NCBI GenBank assembly: GCA_035048495.1
Contig: CM068552.1
Span: 17,050,753-17,114,752, forward strand
Direction of reading: 5' to 3'
Length of the DNA stretch: 64,000 bases
DNA from: Euptelea pleiosperma
Taxonomy: Eukaryota; Streptophyta; Magnoliopsida; Ranunculales; Eupteleaceae
Shown here: in pieces, positions 53,911-64,000 of the stretch
Numbering within the stretch: position 1 is the stretch's first letter
How the letters are laid out: each line of letters begins with the position of its first letter
Made by a program: the position numbers and the translations under genes
The notes under the pieces: model-generated
Told to the model about the DNA's origin: nothing
Databases searched by the model: none
The model's input: only the letters and a program-made list of their open reading frames with translations

Positions 53911-54290
53911 TTATATGCAAAATTCATTTATATAGAGAGCCTATATAACATTTTTTTTTTACCGTAACGGCGGTTGAAACGACCGTCATTTTAGAAAAAT
54001 TATAAATTATATTTAATTCAATAATCACTAATATTTTTTATTAATTTTTAGCATAAAAAATGTATAATAATAGACAAAGATATGCAAATAATAGCCATCG
54101 TTAGCCGTCGTAACACCATTTTACTGGCGATTAGACCGTTACAACAGCCATATAACAATTGTAATTTTAAAACACATATTATCAAATAATTCGAATGATA
54201 ATTAAATAGCAGTTGTTATAACTTTATAACACTAAATAATTCTATAACAACCGTTATGATGTTGTATCACCGCCTTTTTTCCGGTCGTCA
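53911..54290. other. Stretch of degenerate GTAACGG words
   Basis: From about 53960 to 54280 words such as ACCGTAACGGCGGTTG, CGTTAGCCGTCGTAAC, ACCGTTACAAC and AACCGTTATG recur in both orientations, with GTAATTTTAAAACAC near 54160. The style matches the hAT-like elements at 14.0 and 15.0 kb, but clean ends or a duplication were not found. Confidence 0.4.
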
Positions 54291-54291
54291 T

Positions 54292-54323
<32 letters not shown>
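54291..54323. repeat. (CT)n microsatellite
   Basis: About 16 CT units in an uninterrupted run. Confidence 0.9.
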
Positions 54324-54326
<3 letters not shown>

Positions 54327-54737
54327 GTGTTTGTGCACGTGGCATGTTGTGTGGGAATGATTAGTGCAGCTGGAAAATAAAAAGATAAAAAAATATATTT
54401 ATATATTTTTCTTGAAAAATATAAAAGAAGAAGGAAAGAAATTAAAAACTTAGTTTATTCTTTTTCCAAAGGCCGGTGCATGGGATGGTAATACGAACGG
54501 ATGGGATCAACGGAAGAGAAAAGTTTTGATGGAAGGAACTTACTTGCATCAAAGTCAATAGAAGTACTCTCAAAAGTTGCCACATACACACAAGAACTAA
54601 AAAACCGAATAAACAGTTGGGTTAGTTGAATTTAATAACTGTTAGTCTTCATGTGTATGTGGCGACTCTTGAATGGGCCCTACTTGTATTTAAATCTGGA
54701 TAATTTTCCCTACTATGTCCGGGATTCATTTCACTTA

Positions 54738-54959
54738 GGGCGTGTTTGATTGCACAGAAAATTTTCCCGAGAAAATACAGATTTAAAATTATCTGGATGG
54801 GAAATGAATTTCAGGTCTGATGGGAAAAATTATCCAGATTTAAATGGCTTGATAGGGAAAATTATACATATAGATTTAAAATGGCTATCTAACAATGGAC
54901 ATGCAGTTGTGTTTTCCCAAGGAAAATGAAATTTTCCCACATGGCAATCAAACACGCCC
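54738..54959. mobile_element. Tourist-like MITE, 222 bp
   Basis: Ends GGGCGTGTTTGATTGCACAG and, inverted, GGGCGTGTTTGATTGCCATG. Flanked by TTA on both sides (54735-54737, 54960-54962). Another inverted end of the same family (AATCAAACACGCCC) at 55133-55146 suggests a nested or partly deleted second copy. Confidence 0.8.
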
Positions 54960-55146
54960 TTATCAAAAAAAAGCCCGGGATTCATTTCCCACCCAGATAG
55001 GTCAGAATTCATTTCCATCGAAAATATGCCTTTATTTTCTCACATAATGAATAAAATATGTGTTCTCAGTTGCACTCAATCAGCCATTTAAGGCATTTTC
55101 CATATGTATTTTCTTGAAAAGAATTTCTGTGTAATCAAACACGCCC

Positions 55147-56264
55147 TAATACCAAGGACAGAAAGTTCTTGAGAGGCCAATTTGGCACGTGCAAAGGGCT
55201 CCAATGGCTAGATGAAGAGAAAATTTAATTTGATCCTGATTTTTTTTTAATCCAGGCATTTGAGCCCCACCTGAAAATACCACGTGGCACACTCCTAGAG
55301 ATCCGTGACCATATGGATGTTTGAAACATCATTAGGTGAACTTGAAGACGAAAAATCAGCCTGATTGGTGGTTTCTAACCGTTGGATTATGAATCTTTTT
55401 CATGGGTTGATTTTTATCCGTGGGATGAAGCCATTGCTGAAGCAATGAAAACAATATTCTCGAGTTTAGCTACACCTGAACCAAGGGTGCATGATATGTT
55501 GATATAGAATGGGAGATCATTTTATGTGGTACCCAAGTGAGATAACGACCATCCGATTGGTCATTGAGAACTAGGTGGGAAAAAATTGTAAATAAATAGA
55601 TTTTAAAAGTAGGTCAATCTTTGCGGTGGTACAGACGGTGGAGATCAATTCAGTATCTCCACGTGTGCATATTTGATTGGGCGGGCCTTTATAAAATTCA
55701 AGAATGCCTTCAAATATTTCAGGTGTGTCACTCATGACGCGCTGGGGACATGGGCATTTTGGTCTCTCACTAAAAAGATAACTTTGTTCACTTTCTCGGG
55801 TCAGGTTCAGGGGACAACTATTTTGGCGGACCCACATAGAAGATTAATCAATGGCTGATTTTTTGTGAGATGATCTCCTCACCACGTAGATCACCCCAAG
55901 TTACATGGTAAAAATCGACGGTCCATAATTCTTCAACTTCTAAACCAGTCTTGTGAGGATGATCATCCTCACCAAAAATCAGCCATTGGTTCATCTTCTA
56001 TGTGGGTACGCCAAATGGTTGTCCCCGAACCTGATCCTTTCAATAAAGTCAATAACAACATTATGGTCTGAGGGCGGGTGCCGCTTTTTGAGGAAAACTT
56101 CGCTTACCATCGATGGTCGGACCATAATATGAGCCACGTGGCATACTTTTTGTGGATGCTGACGTATGGATGTTTGGCCAACGCGTAAGTGTTACAAACC
56201 ACAAATCAGCCTGATCAGTGATTTCATAATGGTCGATAATGCTCAAATTCCCACGGTAAAATCA
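55147..56264. other. Intergenic, copies of a dispersed repeat
   Basis: 55270-55450 matches the repeat seen at 43130-43340 and 56100-56660 (CACGTGGCA, ATGGATGTTTG, ATCAGCCTGATTGGTG, TTTTCATGGGTTGATTTTTA). 55855-55990 shares GATGATCTCCTCACCA and the AAAAATCAGCC passage with 52.7 kb. No coding sequence. Confidence 0.5.
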
Positions 56265-56655
56265 ATCCATGAAAATGACTCCAATCCAACATTTAGAAAT
56301 CACTAATCAGGTTGATTAATTGATTTTTGGTCTGTGGGTCCACTTAGGGATTAGCCAAACATCCATACGGTCAGTGTCTTACAAGAATGTGCCATATGGA
56401 TCATATTGCAGGTGGTCAGTGGCTTTGCTGACCATTATGGTCAGCGAAATTCTACTTCCACTTCTTTAATACAATGGGAGTAGAACTTTGCCGACTGCTG
56501 CCGGTCAGCAAAGTTGTTTACCACTCACAATATGAGCCACGTGGCAGAAAGATTTCTTACCGTATCAATGTTTGGCCCAATCCTAGGTGGACATACAGAC
56601 CAAAAATTATCTGATTTCTAAGTGTTGGATTGGAGTTGTTTTCATGGGTTGATTT
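56265..56655. repeat. Long imperfect palindrome, arms about 190 bp
   Basis: The left arm TCCATGAAAATGACTCCAAT...CATCCATACGGTCAG...TTTGCTGACC and the right arm inverse (GGTCAGCAAAGTTG...CGTATCAATGTTTGG...GATTGGAGTTGTTTTCATGG) meet near 56470. Each arm is one copy of the dispersed repeat of 43.2 and 55.3 kb, so two copies sit head to head. Confidence 0.75.
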
Positions 56656-56734
56656 TTATATGTGGAATTTGAGCATTATTGACTATTATTTTGGGTACTA
56701 GTCAAATAATAGCATGGCCAAAACTAAGTCCAGC

Positions 56735-57010
56735 CCGAGGCCCAGCCCAAAACTAGCATGGCCCAACCAGGCCCGAAACCAGCCTGGCCTGTGCCCAAAT
56801 GAGTATCACGTCTCATTTTTTTACTTTTTTCTTTTTTAAAAATATCAAGACCAGGCCGGATCCAACCTGAGGCCTGGCTCAAAGCCCGCCCCCTTGAGCT
56901 AGGCCCTGGGATTTTGCCCCAGCCCGGCCCAGTCCAAAACTAGTCAAGCCCAAGGTGGGTCGGCCTGAGCCCAAGCCGGCTTGTCGGGCCAAATTTACAC
57001 CCCTACTAAG
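56735..57010. repeat. GGCCC/GGGCC-word repeat
   Basis: Dense degenerate words such as GCCCGAGGCCCAGCCC, CAGGCCCGAAACC, GGCCGGATCC and CAGCCCGGCCCAG, ending TTTACACCCCTAC. Non-coding. The local GC content is far above the surroundings. Confidence 0.55.
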
Positions 57011-57111
57011 ATCCAAAAGGTTTGAAATCACTAATCATGCTGAATTTTGATTAGTATATCCACCTAGGGATTGGCCAAACATCCATACGGTCATGTGCCA
57101 CATGTGTCACG

Positions 57112-57926
57112 TCCCGAATCCGAGCACCTTGGTCCGACCCGAATGCCTGTGGTCTATTCATTTACCAAAGATCCAGAGTATGATGATAATAATAAAACAA
57201 ATATATATGTCGAAATAATGTTCAAAATGTATTAAAATTCTTTATAATTCAAAATAAGAATCTTTTGTAAAGGCACTTTGGATGAAACATTTATTTTCTA
57301 TGCCTTTTGAATTTATTTTTCGTGATTTAATGGTATGATATCCAAAAACGGTCAAAACTATAATTTTATTAAAAAAAAAATAGGTTATTTAAAACCACTT
57401 TTGTGAAGGTACTTAGCCTAAACAAGTTTTCGCAATTAATCATAAACTAACATATCTTGCATAGACCCATTACATACATATCCCTAGGTGTCTGAAGCCT
57501 ATGCTTTGATACCATTCTGTCACGCTTTAAATTTGAGCACCCTAACCCGACACGAACACCTGTGGGTCAACTATTTACCTAAGATCCATGGTGTGATAAT
57601 AATAAAAAAAATTATAAGTTGAAATAATTTTCAAATTGTATTAAAATTCTTTATAATTCAAATAAGAATCTTCTGTAAAGGCACTTTGGCCGAAACATTT
57701 ATTTTCTACATTTTTTTAAATTTATTTTTCGTAATTTAACGTTACGGTATCCAAAAATGGTCAAAACTCTAAATTTATTTTAAAAAATATTTTATTACAC
57801 CAAAAAAATTTTAAAATATTTTTTAATATTTTTAATATTTGTTAATTATCACACCCTAGATCTTAGGTAAATGGGTCAACTCACAAGCGTTCTGGTCGAG
57901 CCAGGATGCCTAGATTTGGGACATGA
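57112..57926 (-). repeat. TRIM-like element or paired LTR-type repeat
   Basis: Two direct copies start TGTCACG(T/C) at 57112 and 57519 and share about 265 bp. On the minus strand the 57519-57926 copy runs TGTCATGTCCC to GCGTGACA and is followed by TGGTATCAAAGC (57504-57515), close to the initiator-tRNA binding site, then about 110 bp before the second, truncated repeat. That is the plan of a terminal-repeat retrotransposon in miniature. Oddly, the complete copy also has inverted 85-bp ends of its own. Confidence 0.5.
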
Positions 57927-58428
57927 CAACATAGCTCGTATTATTGGCGATCAACAACTTTGCCAACCGCCATTCAAAGGATCAGCCTGAGTTTGATGTC
58001 CCCTCCTCACTCCCAAAATTCCATGTAGAGTACTCTTTAAGGTCCATTGACCTTATGGGTCCACCTACTAATGGATCTATACATCAAAAATCAATGAACT
58101 TGGTAATTTCTAACTGTTAGACTTAACATTTTAATAGAGTAATTACTTACCATGGGATTTGAGTATTGTTTCGGATGCTATAATATAATAGTTAGAAACC
58201 ATCCATCAAGATAATTTTTGGTACATAGGTCCACAAAAAGGTGGATCCAACATCCAAAAGGTCAAGTTGGCCCTAAAGTGAGCTCATGTGGTATTCTTGG
58301 TAGGAGGAGACTACAAATTTTGAAGTCTAGGGACAACAAATATTTTCTTGTCATGCAAATATCAATAAGTAAAGGGATACTACAAAAAAATTCAAAAATT
58401 AGCTAATTGTAAATAAAGAAATTAAACT
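57927..58428. other. Intergenic, nothing coding
   Basis: Contains a weak copy of the 69-bp style passage (GGTCCACAAAAAGGTGGATC, CATCCAAAAGGTCAAGTTGG) near 58220-58275. No element boundary. Confidence 0.4.
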
Positions 58429-59720
58429 TGAAAGTTCCCTTAATTTAATTGGTAGATGCTAACCTATTGGGAGGTGAATACGTATCTAAATTAGTCTAGT
58501 AATTAACACCTAATTCAATTACTGGTTTAGGTAAACGGGTACTAATCTCGTACAATGTTTGATTGATTATAATTAACATGTGATTACCCCAACAGATTGA
58601 GATTTAATATATCAGAGATATAATATTTCTTCATCGTTTGATATAATCTATAACAAAGTGCGGAAATAAATAAACTAATCAACACATGCGAGTTTTTACG
58701 TGGAAACCTTTCCCAAGGAAAAACCACTGACTACATCCAACCGTTTAAATATCACTAATAAGAAGTTAACGAGTACAAAATTTTACCCATGTAACATCAT
58801 TACTCAAAGCATACAACCCGCAAGTCCATCAATGGAGCCAACTGTCAGTGCATCCACGCCCTTTGACTACCACGTATGAATCCACGAATGCATACTTGTC
58901 ACAATCCCCTCAACATTGTTCAATTTGGTAAATCCCCAAACCTACCCTTCGATCCAACCACAATCCTATTCTTACAGTCCGATCCAGCTCCAGATAGTAA
59001 AGGATTCAGTCCAGCCCCGACTCCTCAACACACCTCAAATAGAATTTGAGAACTCAACTGTGTGGTTTACTCCAACATCTAGGTGAATGATAAGAATTTG
59101 AACCTAGACAAAGATTGATCAAGCTACGATCATGAAGGACTAAAACTCACAAAGAATAAAAAGAATTACCTGGGTTTGCTTTCCTTAAGGCTTTTTCTCA
59201 CGATGATTCTCTAAGAGAAAGAGAATATAAACTTAGAAGCTTATGAAAATATAAGCTCTCTGATTATTGAGTTAGGTTTTACAACCTTAAAATTCATATA
59301 TAGAGAAAGAGAGTATCAAAGCCTAATCAAATAACAAGTCGTTGGTTGTAGTTAGAACTCTTTCCAGAATGGGACTGTTCCTGCGTAAGGTCCAATCGAT
59401 TAAGCTACTAAAAAATATTTCAGATTAGTCCAATATTGATTGGTCTTGCTCCAATTGATTGAATTTCAACTCTAATCGATCGAACACCCACCGATTCAGT
59501 TTTTAAGCCCCTTAGGTCCTGAATCGGATACCCTTGCTTCTTTACTTAGTTCTAAGTGAATATTATTATTAATATCTTATCTCTAAGGCATCCAAGTCAC
59601 TTACAATCCTATACGTGTGAGTATAAATAAAATGAACAAAGATCTGAGTCTTCAGATGAATCAATCTTTAATCTTGAGTCTTTACGCTCCATTTTGTAAT
59701 CTTCAGGCAATCAGGAGTGG
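58429..59720 (-). repeat. 3' LTR of the 58-64 kb Copia element
   Basis: Starts TGAAAGTTCCC on the plus strand. It is matched along at least 1.07 kb by the other LTR. The right limit (about 59.5-59.75 kb) is not fixed because the partner is cut by the window edge. Confidence 0.7.
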
Positions 59721-61110
59721 TGCAACCACTGACACATTCTCGGCCTAACAAGTACACCATTTGATTGATTACAATTGTGTTTTATCGTACAAGATTTAGC
59801 TAATAGAATATAGTCATATTCTTTATAATCTCTCCATTTGGCAATTTCATGACAAAAACGCACACAAAGAGTAAACAAAAGTAAAGAAATTATAATCCAA
59901 TCATTTACATGTTTCACTTACTTTCTCACACTCGGAGGAAACAAACAAGCAAATGATATTTCTTTTTAGTCTGTTTCCTGCACATCCGCAAACAACTCAT
60001 ACCAACAATATCTTTTGAATAAATAAAATCAATGAATTACAAGTACAGTGAGTGATAGAATATATCTGCATGCATATTGTAAAGCATTTGCTAGATGATA
60101 TAGTAGGAGAACATTTAACATCACCATTAACATTAATTTGAAATCATCATCAAATTGATCGAAGAAGACTTTGGTGCTTTTTTTTTTTACATGAGTATCT
60201 CAGCTGAATAGGGCTCAGAATTTTCACAGAATCTTAAGCCAAACTCAAACACATCCTCTCTATAAATGTGACAAAATAATGAAGAAGCAATGAAGTGCAA
60301 ATATTTTTGAAAATATTTTGAGTTACATGCATGCAAATAATGTCATTGGTTGATAGGAACTGATGATAGGTAATCCTAAACTTTTGGACTATCTATATAA
60401 ATTTTGGGTCATTTGTCAATTAAGTCAGAGACATTATATCACTGTAGATAACTTTTCATTGTTCTTTATACTTGAATGCATTGTGATTTGACTTGTCATT
60501 AAATAAGGAACTAGATTAAGATATTTGGTCAATTCTATATACTCATTCTAATGTCGGAGGTATCCTATATCCAGTTATGAAATCCTCATTAAAGTTATTG
60601 GGTTCTCATCATTCTCTCTTTACAAGTGTATTTGCCAAGTTAATTAACATTATTTTTCTTGCTAATATGATTATTTTTCTTCACTTATCTTCAACACTAT
60701 TTTTCTTTTTCAAGTTCTCAACTTTTGACATAAGCTAATAGATTTTTTTTGCATGTCTCGATGATAGCTTTCATACTCGATCGGTATGGTATCCTTTGCA
60801 GCATTAGAGTAATCAAATTTTTGACAATTTTAAGGTCATACAAATTCTACCACATTCCACTTGAGGTTGCTTTTTCCAAGGAGAACTATCATACATGGAA
60901 GCCAACAATCGATTATATTACAGTATCAAAATCAACTAAGAACGAAAGACTACTAATATGAATTCATATATAGTAGAGGTTTATTCTTTATCCCTATAAT
61001 GGTACTAGGTTTATTCCTTCTATCATGAGGCTTAGTCCTAAACAATGTTAGTCAATGTGCTTCGTGAATTTATAACTTAAAAAAAATTGAATTTTCACTA
61101 ATTTAATGTC
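59721..61110. other. Internal part of the Copia element without recognisable RT
   Basis: Reverse transcriptase and RNase H would be expected here, between integrase and the 3' LTR. I find none of their motifs on the minus strand. The DNA is AT-rich with stops in all frames. Confidence 0.45.
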
Positions 61111-61770
61111 ATGTTCATTACATTATTCAGTGAATCTAGAATCTTTAAATTCACCTCCATGATCGCTTTGGATCTTCACAATATTGTATTCCTTTTCATT
61201 TTGAATTTTTTGACATATTCTTTTACACTCATCATATATATCAGATTTCTCTCTCAAAAATGCAATCCATGTGAGTCGAGAGAAATCATCAACCATTACA
61301 AGGATATACATCTTTCCTCCTATACTTTCTATTCTCATAGAACCCATCAAGTCCATATGTATCAATTCAAAAATTAACTTTAGATGTGGCACATCTATTT
61401 CCTTTCTTATGAGATGTTTAATTTGTTTGTTGATTTAGCATGCTCCATATATAGTGCCAAAGGATTTTTTCAACTTTGAAACACCTCTAACTAATTCTTT
61501 ATTAGTGATTCTAGCCAAGTCTTTTAAGTTCATGTGACCTAACCTTTGGTGCCATAAGTCAATATCATCTATTTTGGCAATTACAAATAACTCTTGGACT
61601 ATTTTCAATGACATAACAATTGTCTAAAGTCTCAGTGCGTCTCATGATACATTCACAAAACTCATTCAGGATATTGCATCCTAGGCTAATAAATTTGACA
61701 ATATGCTTACAATCATAGATTTGACTTATGCTTAAGAGATTAACTTTTAGGCCTTCGATACAAAGAACAT
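61111..61770 (-). pseudogene. Copia pre-integrase and integrase fragment
   Basis: The minus strand gives APGIPKLDNVLCIEGLKVNL then LLSISQIYDC (61730-61800). After frame breaks comes LIHMDLMGSMRIESIGGKMY, then VMVDDFSRLTWIAFLREKSD and IVKIQSDHGGEFKDSRF (61123-61392). The last hold the first and second catalytic Asp of integrase (H-M-D-L-M-G; Q-S-D-H-G-G-E-F). The Glu-bearing half is missing. Confidence 0.88.
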
Positions 61771-62375
61771 TGTCGAGTTTAGGAATCCCAGGAGCTTGAA
61801 TAATTCTACAGTTCGATTACTTTAGCCATACCACCATCTTTAAAAGTAACACTACCATCTTTGTGATCCTCAATATTATAGGACATAGACTTATCTCTAG
61901 TTAGATGTCTAGAACACCCACTATCCAAATATCATCTATTGTTTTCAAGGGCTTTAAATATATAATGGATCATCAAACATTTTAGACTATCTTTTCTCAC
62001 CCAAATGGTCTTATAGCTTAAAAATGGTGTAACAATTTTGCCATTTGTCCAAGGGGTGAGATGTGATTAATCTTGTTTGCATTTTTATTTCGCTTTGTGG
62101 AGTGAGTCTTAATAGTCTGAGATTGGTAGACAGCCTTTTTATTCCTAAGGTTAGATAATCTTGAGATTTCTCTACCTAAGGCATTAGAATTTTTATAAAG
62201 TTCACATATTTTCTTTTGGAAGGTGTCAGGACATCCAATAGATTCAATCTCCCTAAGTTCTTTGACATCTTTTATTCATTTAGAACATGCAAACTTTAGA
62301 TATACTTTTTTACCATAATTATAACTTTCAAGAATTTTATTTGGAACCTTAATTATAATTTCATTTATCTTGGTT

Positions 62376-62621
62376 TTAAAAACATGGTTCTAAAGATGAA
62401 AAAGTATCATCATTTTCAACAAAACCAAAACCTCTTTTATCTCCTTCATGTTTACCAACACTTAAAAGTTTATTCAATTTTTTGTGCTCTTGGTAAAATA
62501 AGGTAAGTCTCTTTTTAGGTTCACAAGTTAAATTTCTAAAGACTTCATTGAATTCATACAAGCATGAAACTCGCATTCCAAAACTGTGTATTTGTTTAGA
62601 AGAGACTTCTCTTCTTCCCAC
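62376..62621 (-). pseudogene. Copia gag/zinc-knuckle-region remnant
   Basis: An 81-codon frame with GFGFVENDDTFSSLEPCF and a Lys/Glu-rich helix-like stretch (LFYQEHKKLNKLL). Its place between the primer binding site and the pre-integrase passage, and its likeness to the linker after gag in large Copia elements, support the call. Domain-level evidence is weak. Confidence 0.45.
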
Positions 62622-62892
62622 TGATTTTTCTCCACAGTGTGTTCAATATTGACAAGATCTAAAGACAGGTTATTTTGTTCTAATTTATCAATTGATTAAC
62701 TAATAATTTATTTATCTTGGTCAATTTAAGACTTTCTAAATACAGTTCCTGATAGGATGTAGTCAGATTATCATTACTTTCACTGTCTAGGTTATTAAAA
62801 CTCTCTTCAATGAACACTTCGTTATGCATCTTTTCATATGAGAATAATGAGAGGAATCTTATTCAGGCGATTAAGCCTAATGGAGTAACTAA

Positions 62893-62904
62893 ACTCTGAT
62901 ACCA
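62893..62904 (-). other. Primer binding site of the 58-64 kb Copia element
   Basis: Reverse complement TGGTATCAGAGT, one base from the initiator-Met consensus, directly beside the LTR start at about 62906. Confidence 0.75.
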
Positions 62905-62905
62905 A

Positions 62906-64000
62906 TTTAAGTTCCCATAATCTTGTAGATGTTAATATAGAGGAGGAGTGAATATGTATTTAAAATTAATTTAGTAATTAACACCAAATTAATTTACTGG
63001 TCTAGGTAAATGGGTACTAATCGCATACAATGTTAAAGATTGATTATGATTAACATGTGATTACCCCAACAGATTGAGATTTAATATATCAGAGATATAC
63101 TATTTCTTAATCGTTTGATGTAATCTATAACAAAGTGCATAAATAAATAAATCAATCAACACATGCGAGTTCTTACGTGAAAATTAGAAAAACCCACGGG
63201 ACCACATGCAATCGTTAAAGTATCACTAATAAGAAGTTAACGGGTACAATAGTTTTCCCACACAACACCATTACTCATAACATATAACCCAAGTCCATCC
63301 CTCGAGCTAACTGTCGGTGCATCCACACCCTCTAACTACCACGTATGAATCTATGAACACACACTTGTCACAATCCCATCAACAATGTTCAATTTGGTAA
63401 ATCCCTAAACCTACCCTTCGGTGTAGCCACAATCTTATTCTCACAGTCCAATCCAACTCTGGATAGTGAAGGATTCAGTCCAGCCCTGACTCCTCAACAC
63501 ACCTCAAATAAAATTTGATAACTCAACCGTGTAGTTTACTCTAACATCTAGGTGAATGATAGGAATTTGAACTTAGACGAAGATTAATCAAGTTATGATC
63601 ATGAAGGAATAAAACCCACAAAGAATAAAAAGAATTACTTGAGTTTTCTCTCCTTAAGGCTTTCTCTTACTATGATTCTCTAAGGGAAAGAGAATACTAA
63701 ACTTGAAAGCTTATGAGAATTTAAAATCTCTAATTATTGAGTTAGGTTTTACAACCTTATATAGAGAGAGTAGCAAAGCCTAAGCAAATAGCAAGTAGTT
63801 TGGTGCAATTAGAACTCTTTTTGTAATGGAAAAGTTGTTCCCACACAAATCCAATTGATTAGTCTCCTAAAAAATATTTTCGAATTAGCCCAATTGATTG
63901 GGTTGCTAGTCTAGTCTATTGGGCTTGCAGATCCAATCGATTAGGCTTACTTCAATCGATTGGACTTCAGTTCAATCGATCGGACACCCACAAATTCAAT
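62906..64000 (-). repeat. 5' LTR of the 58-64 kb Copia element, cut by window end
   Basis: Direct repeat of 58429-59500 with scattered substitutions and small indels (by eye roughly 85-90% alike), so the insertion is not young. It continues past base 64000. Confidence 0.8.

Larger units (their letters stand above)
58429..64000 (-). mobile_element. Ty1/Copia element with LTRs over 1 kb, pol largely lost
   Basis: The 58429-59500 stretch and the 62906-64000 stretch are direct repeats at high identity (for example AACATGTGATTACCCCAACAG in both). Between them on the minus strand come a primer binding site, gag-like pieces, the pre-integrase passage and the integrase core. The internal part is only about 3.2 kb and I find no RT or RNase H, so the element is internally deleted. 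The high-coordinate LTR is cut by the window end. Confidence 0.8.

Noticed and set aside
62376..62621. Independent small gene
   Set aside because: Lies inside an LTR retrotransposon between primer binding site and integrase, so treated as a gag-region remnant.

Overview
This is nuclear DNA of a flowering plant. The evidence is spliced genes with GT-AG introns, plant-type Copia, LINE, PIF/Harbinger, hAT, Mutator-like and Helitron elements, and a MACPF protein of the plant CAD1/NSL1-like type. A non-grass angiosperm with large introns (magnoliid or early-diverging eudicot) fits the look of the sequence, but nothing here fixes the lineage. Gene density is very low: two real genes in 64 kb. Nearly everything else is transposon, much of it nested.

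Layout. 1-3.8 kb: a minus-strand Copia retrotransposon (gag, protease, integrase, start of RT), cut by the window edge and inserted into the 3' part of a decayed minus-strand LINE (3.8 to about 8.2 kb). 10.1-42.1 kb: a plus-strand MACPF-domain gene, read here as six exons (518 codons plus stop). Its first visible exon is internal, so about 90 N-terminal residues should lie upstream of the window. The first two visible introns are 13.3 kb and 14.7 kb and hold most of the interesting repeats: a pair of 1.1-kb elements, hAT-like elements, an almost complete but dead LINE, Copia remnants, and two inverted copies of a PIF/Harbinger-like element (26.3-29.1 and 29.7-35.5 kb). The second Harbinger copy is broken by a hAT-like element, which itself contains a solo LTR, and by a short LINE. 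44.8-45.5 kb: a two-exon minus-strand gene for a 152-residue single-pass membrane protein of unknown function. 47.5-58.4 kb: intergenic DNA with a 175-bp tandem repeat, Helitron ends, a Mutator-like element with 200-bp terminal inverted repeats, Tourist-like MITEs, foldback repeats and a TRIM/LTR-like repeat. 58.4-64 kb: a minus-strand Copia element with LTRs over 1 kb whose reverse transcriptase region appears lost; its second LTR runs off the end.

The two genes have no evident functional link; they are tail-to-tail neighbours. I found no new enzymatic or defence system. The best-supported novelty is in the repeats: several elements have target-site duplications readable by eye, two can be checked against an empty site on a sister copy inside the window, and several share an architecture of short inverted ends around degenerate CG-containing hexamers.
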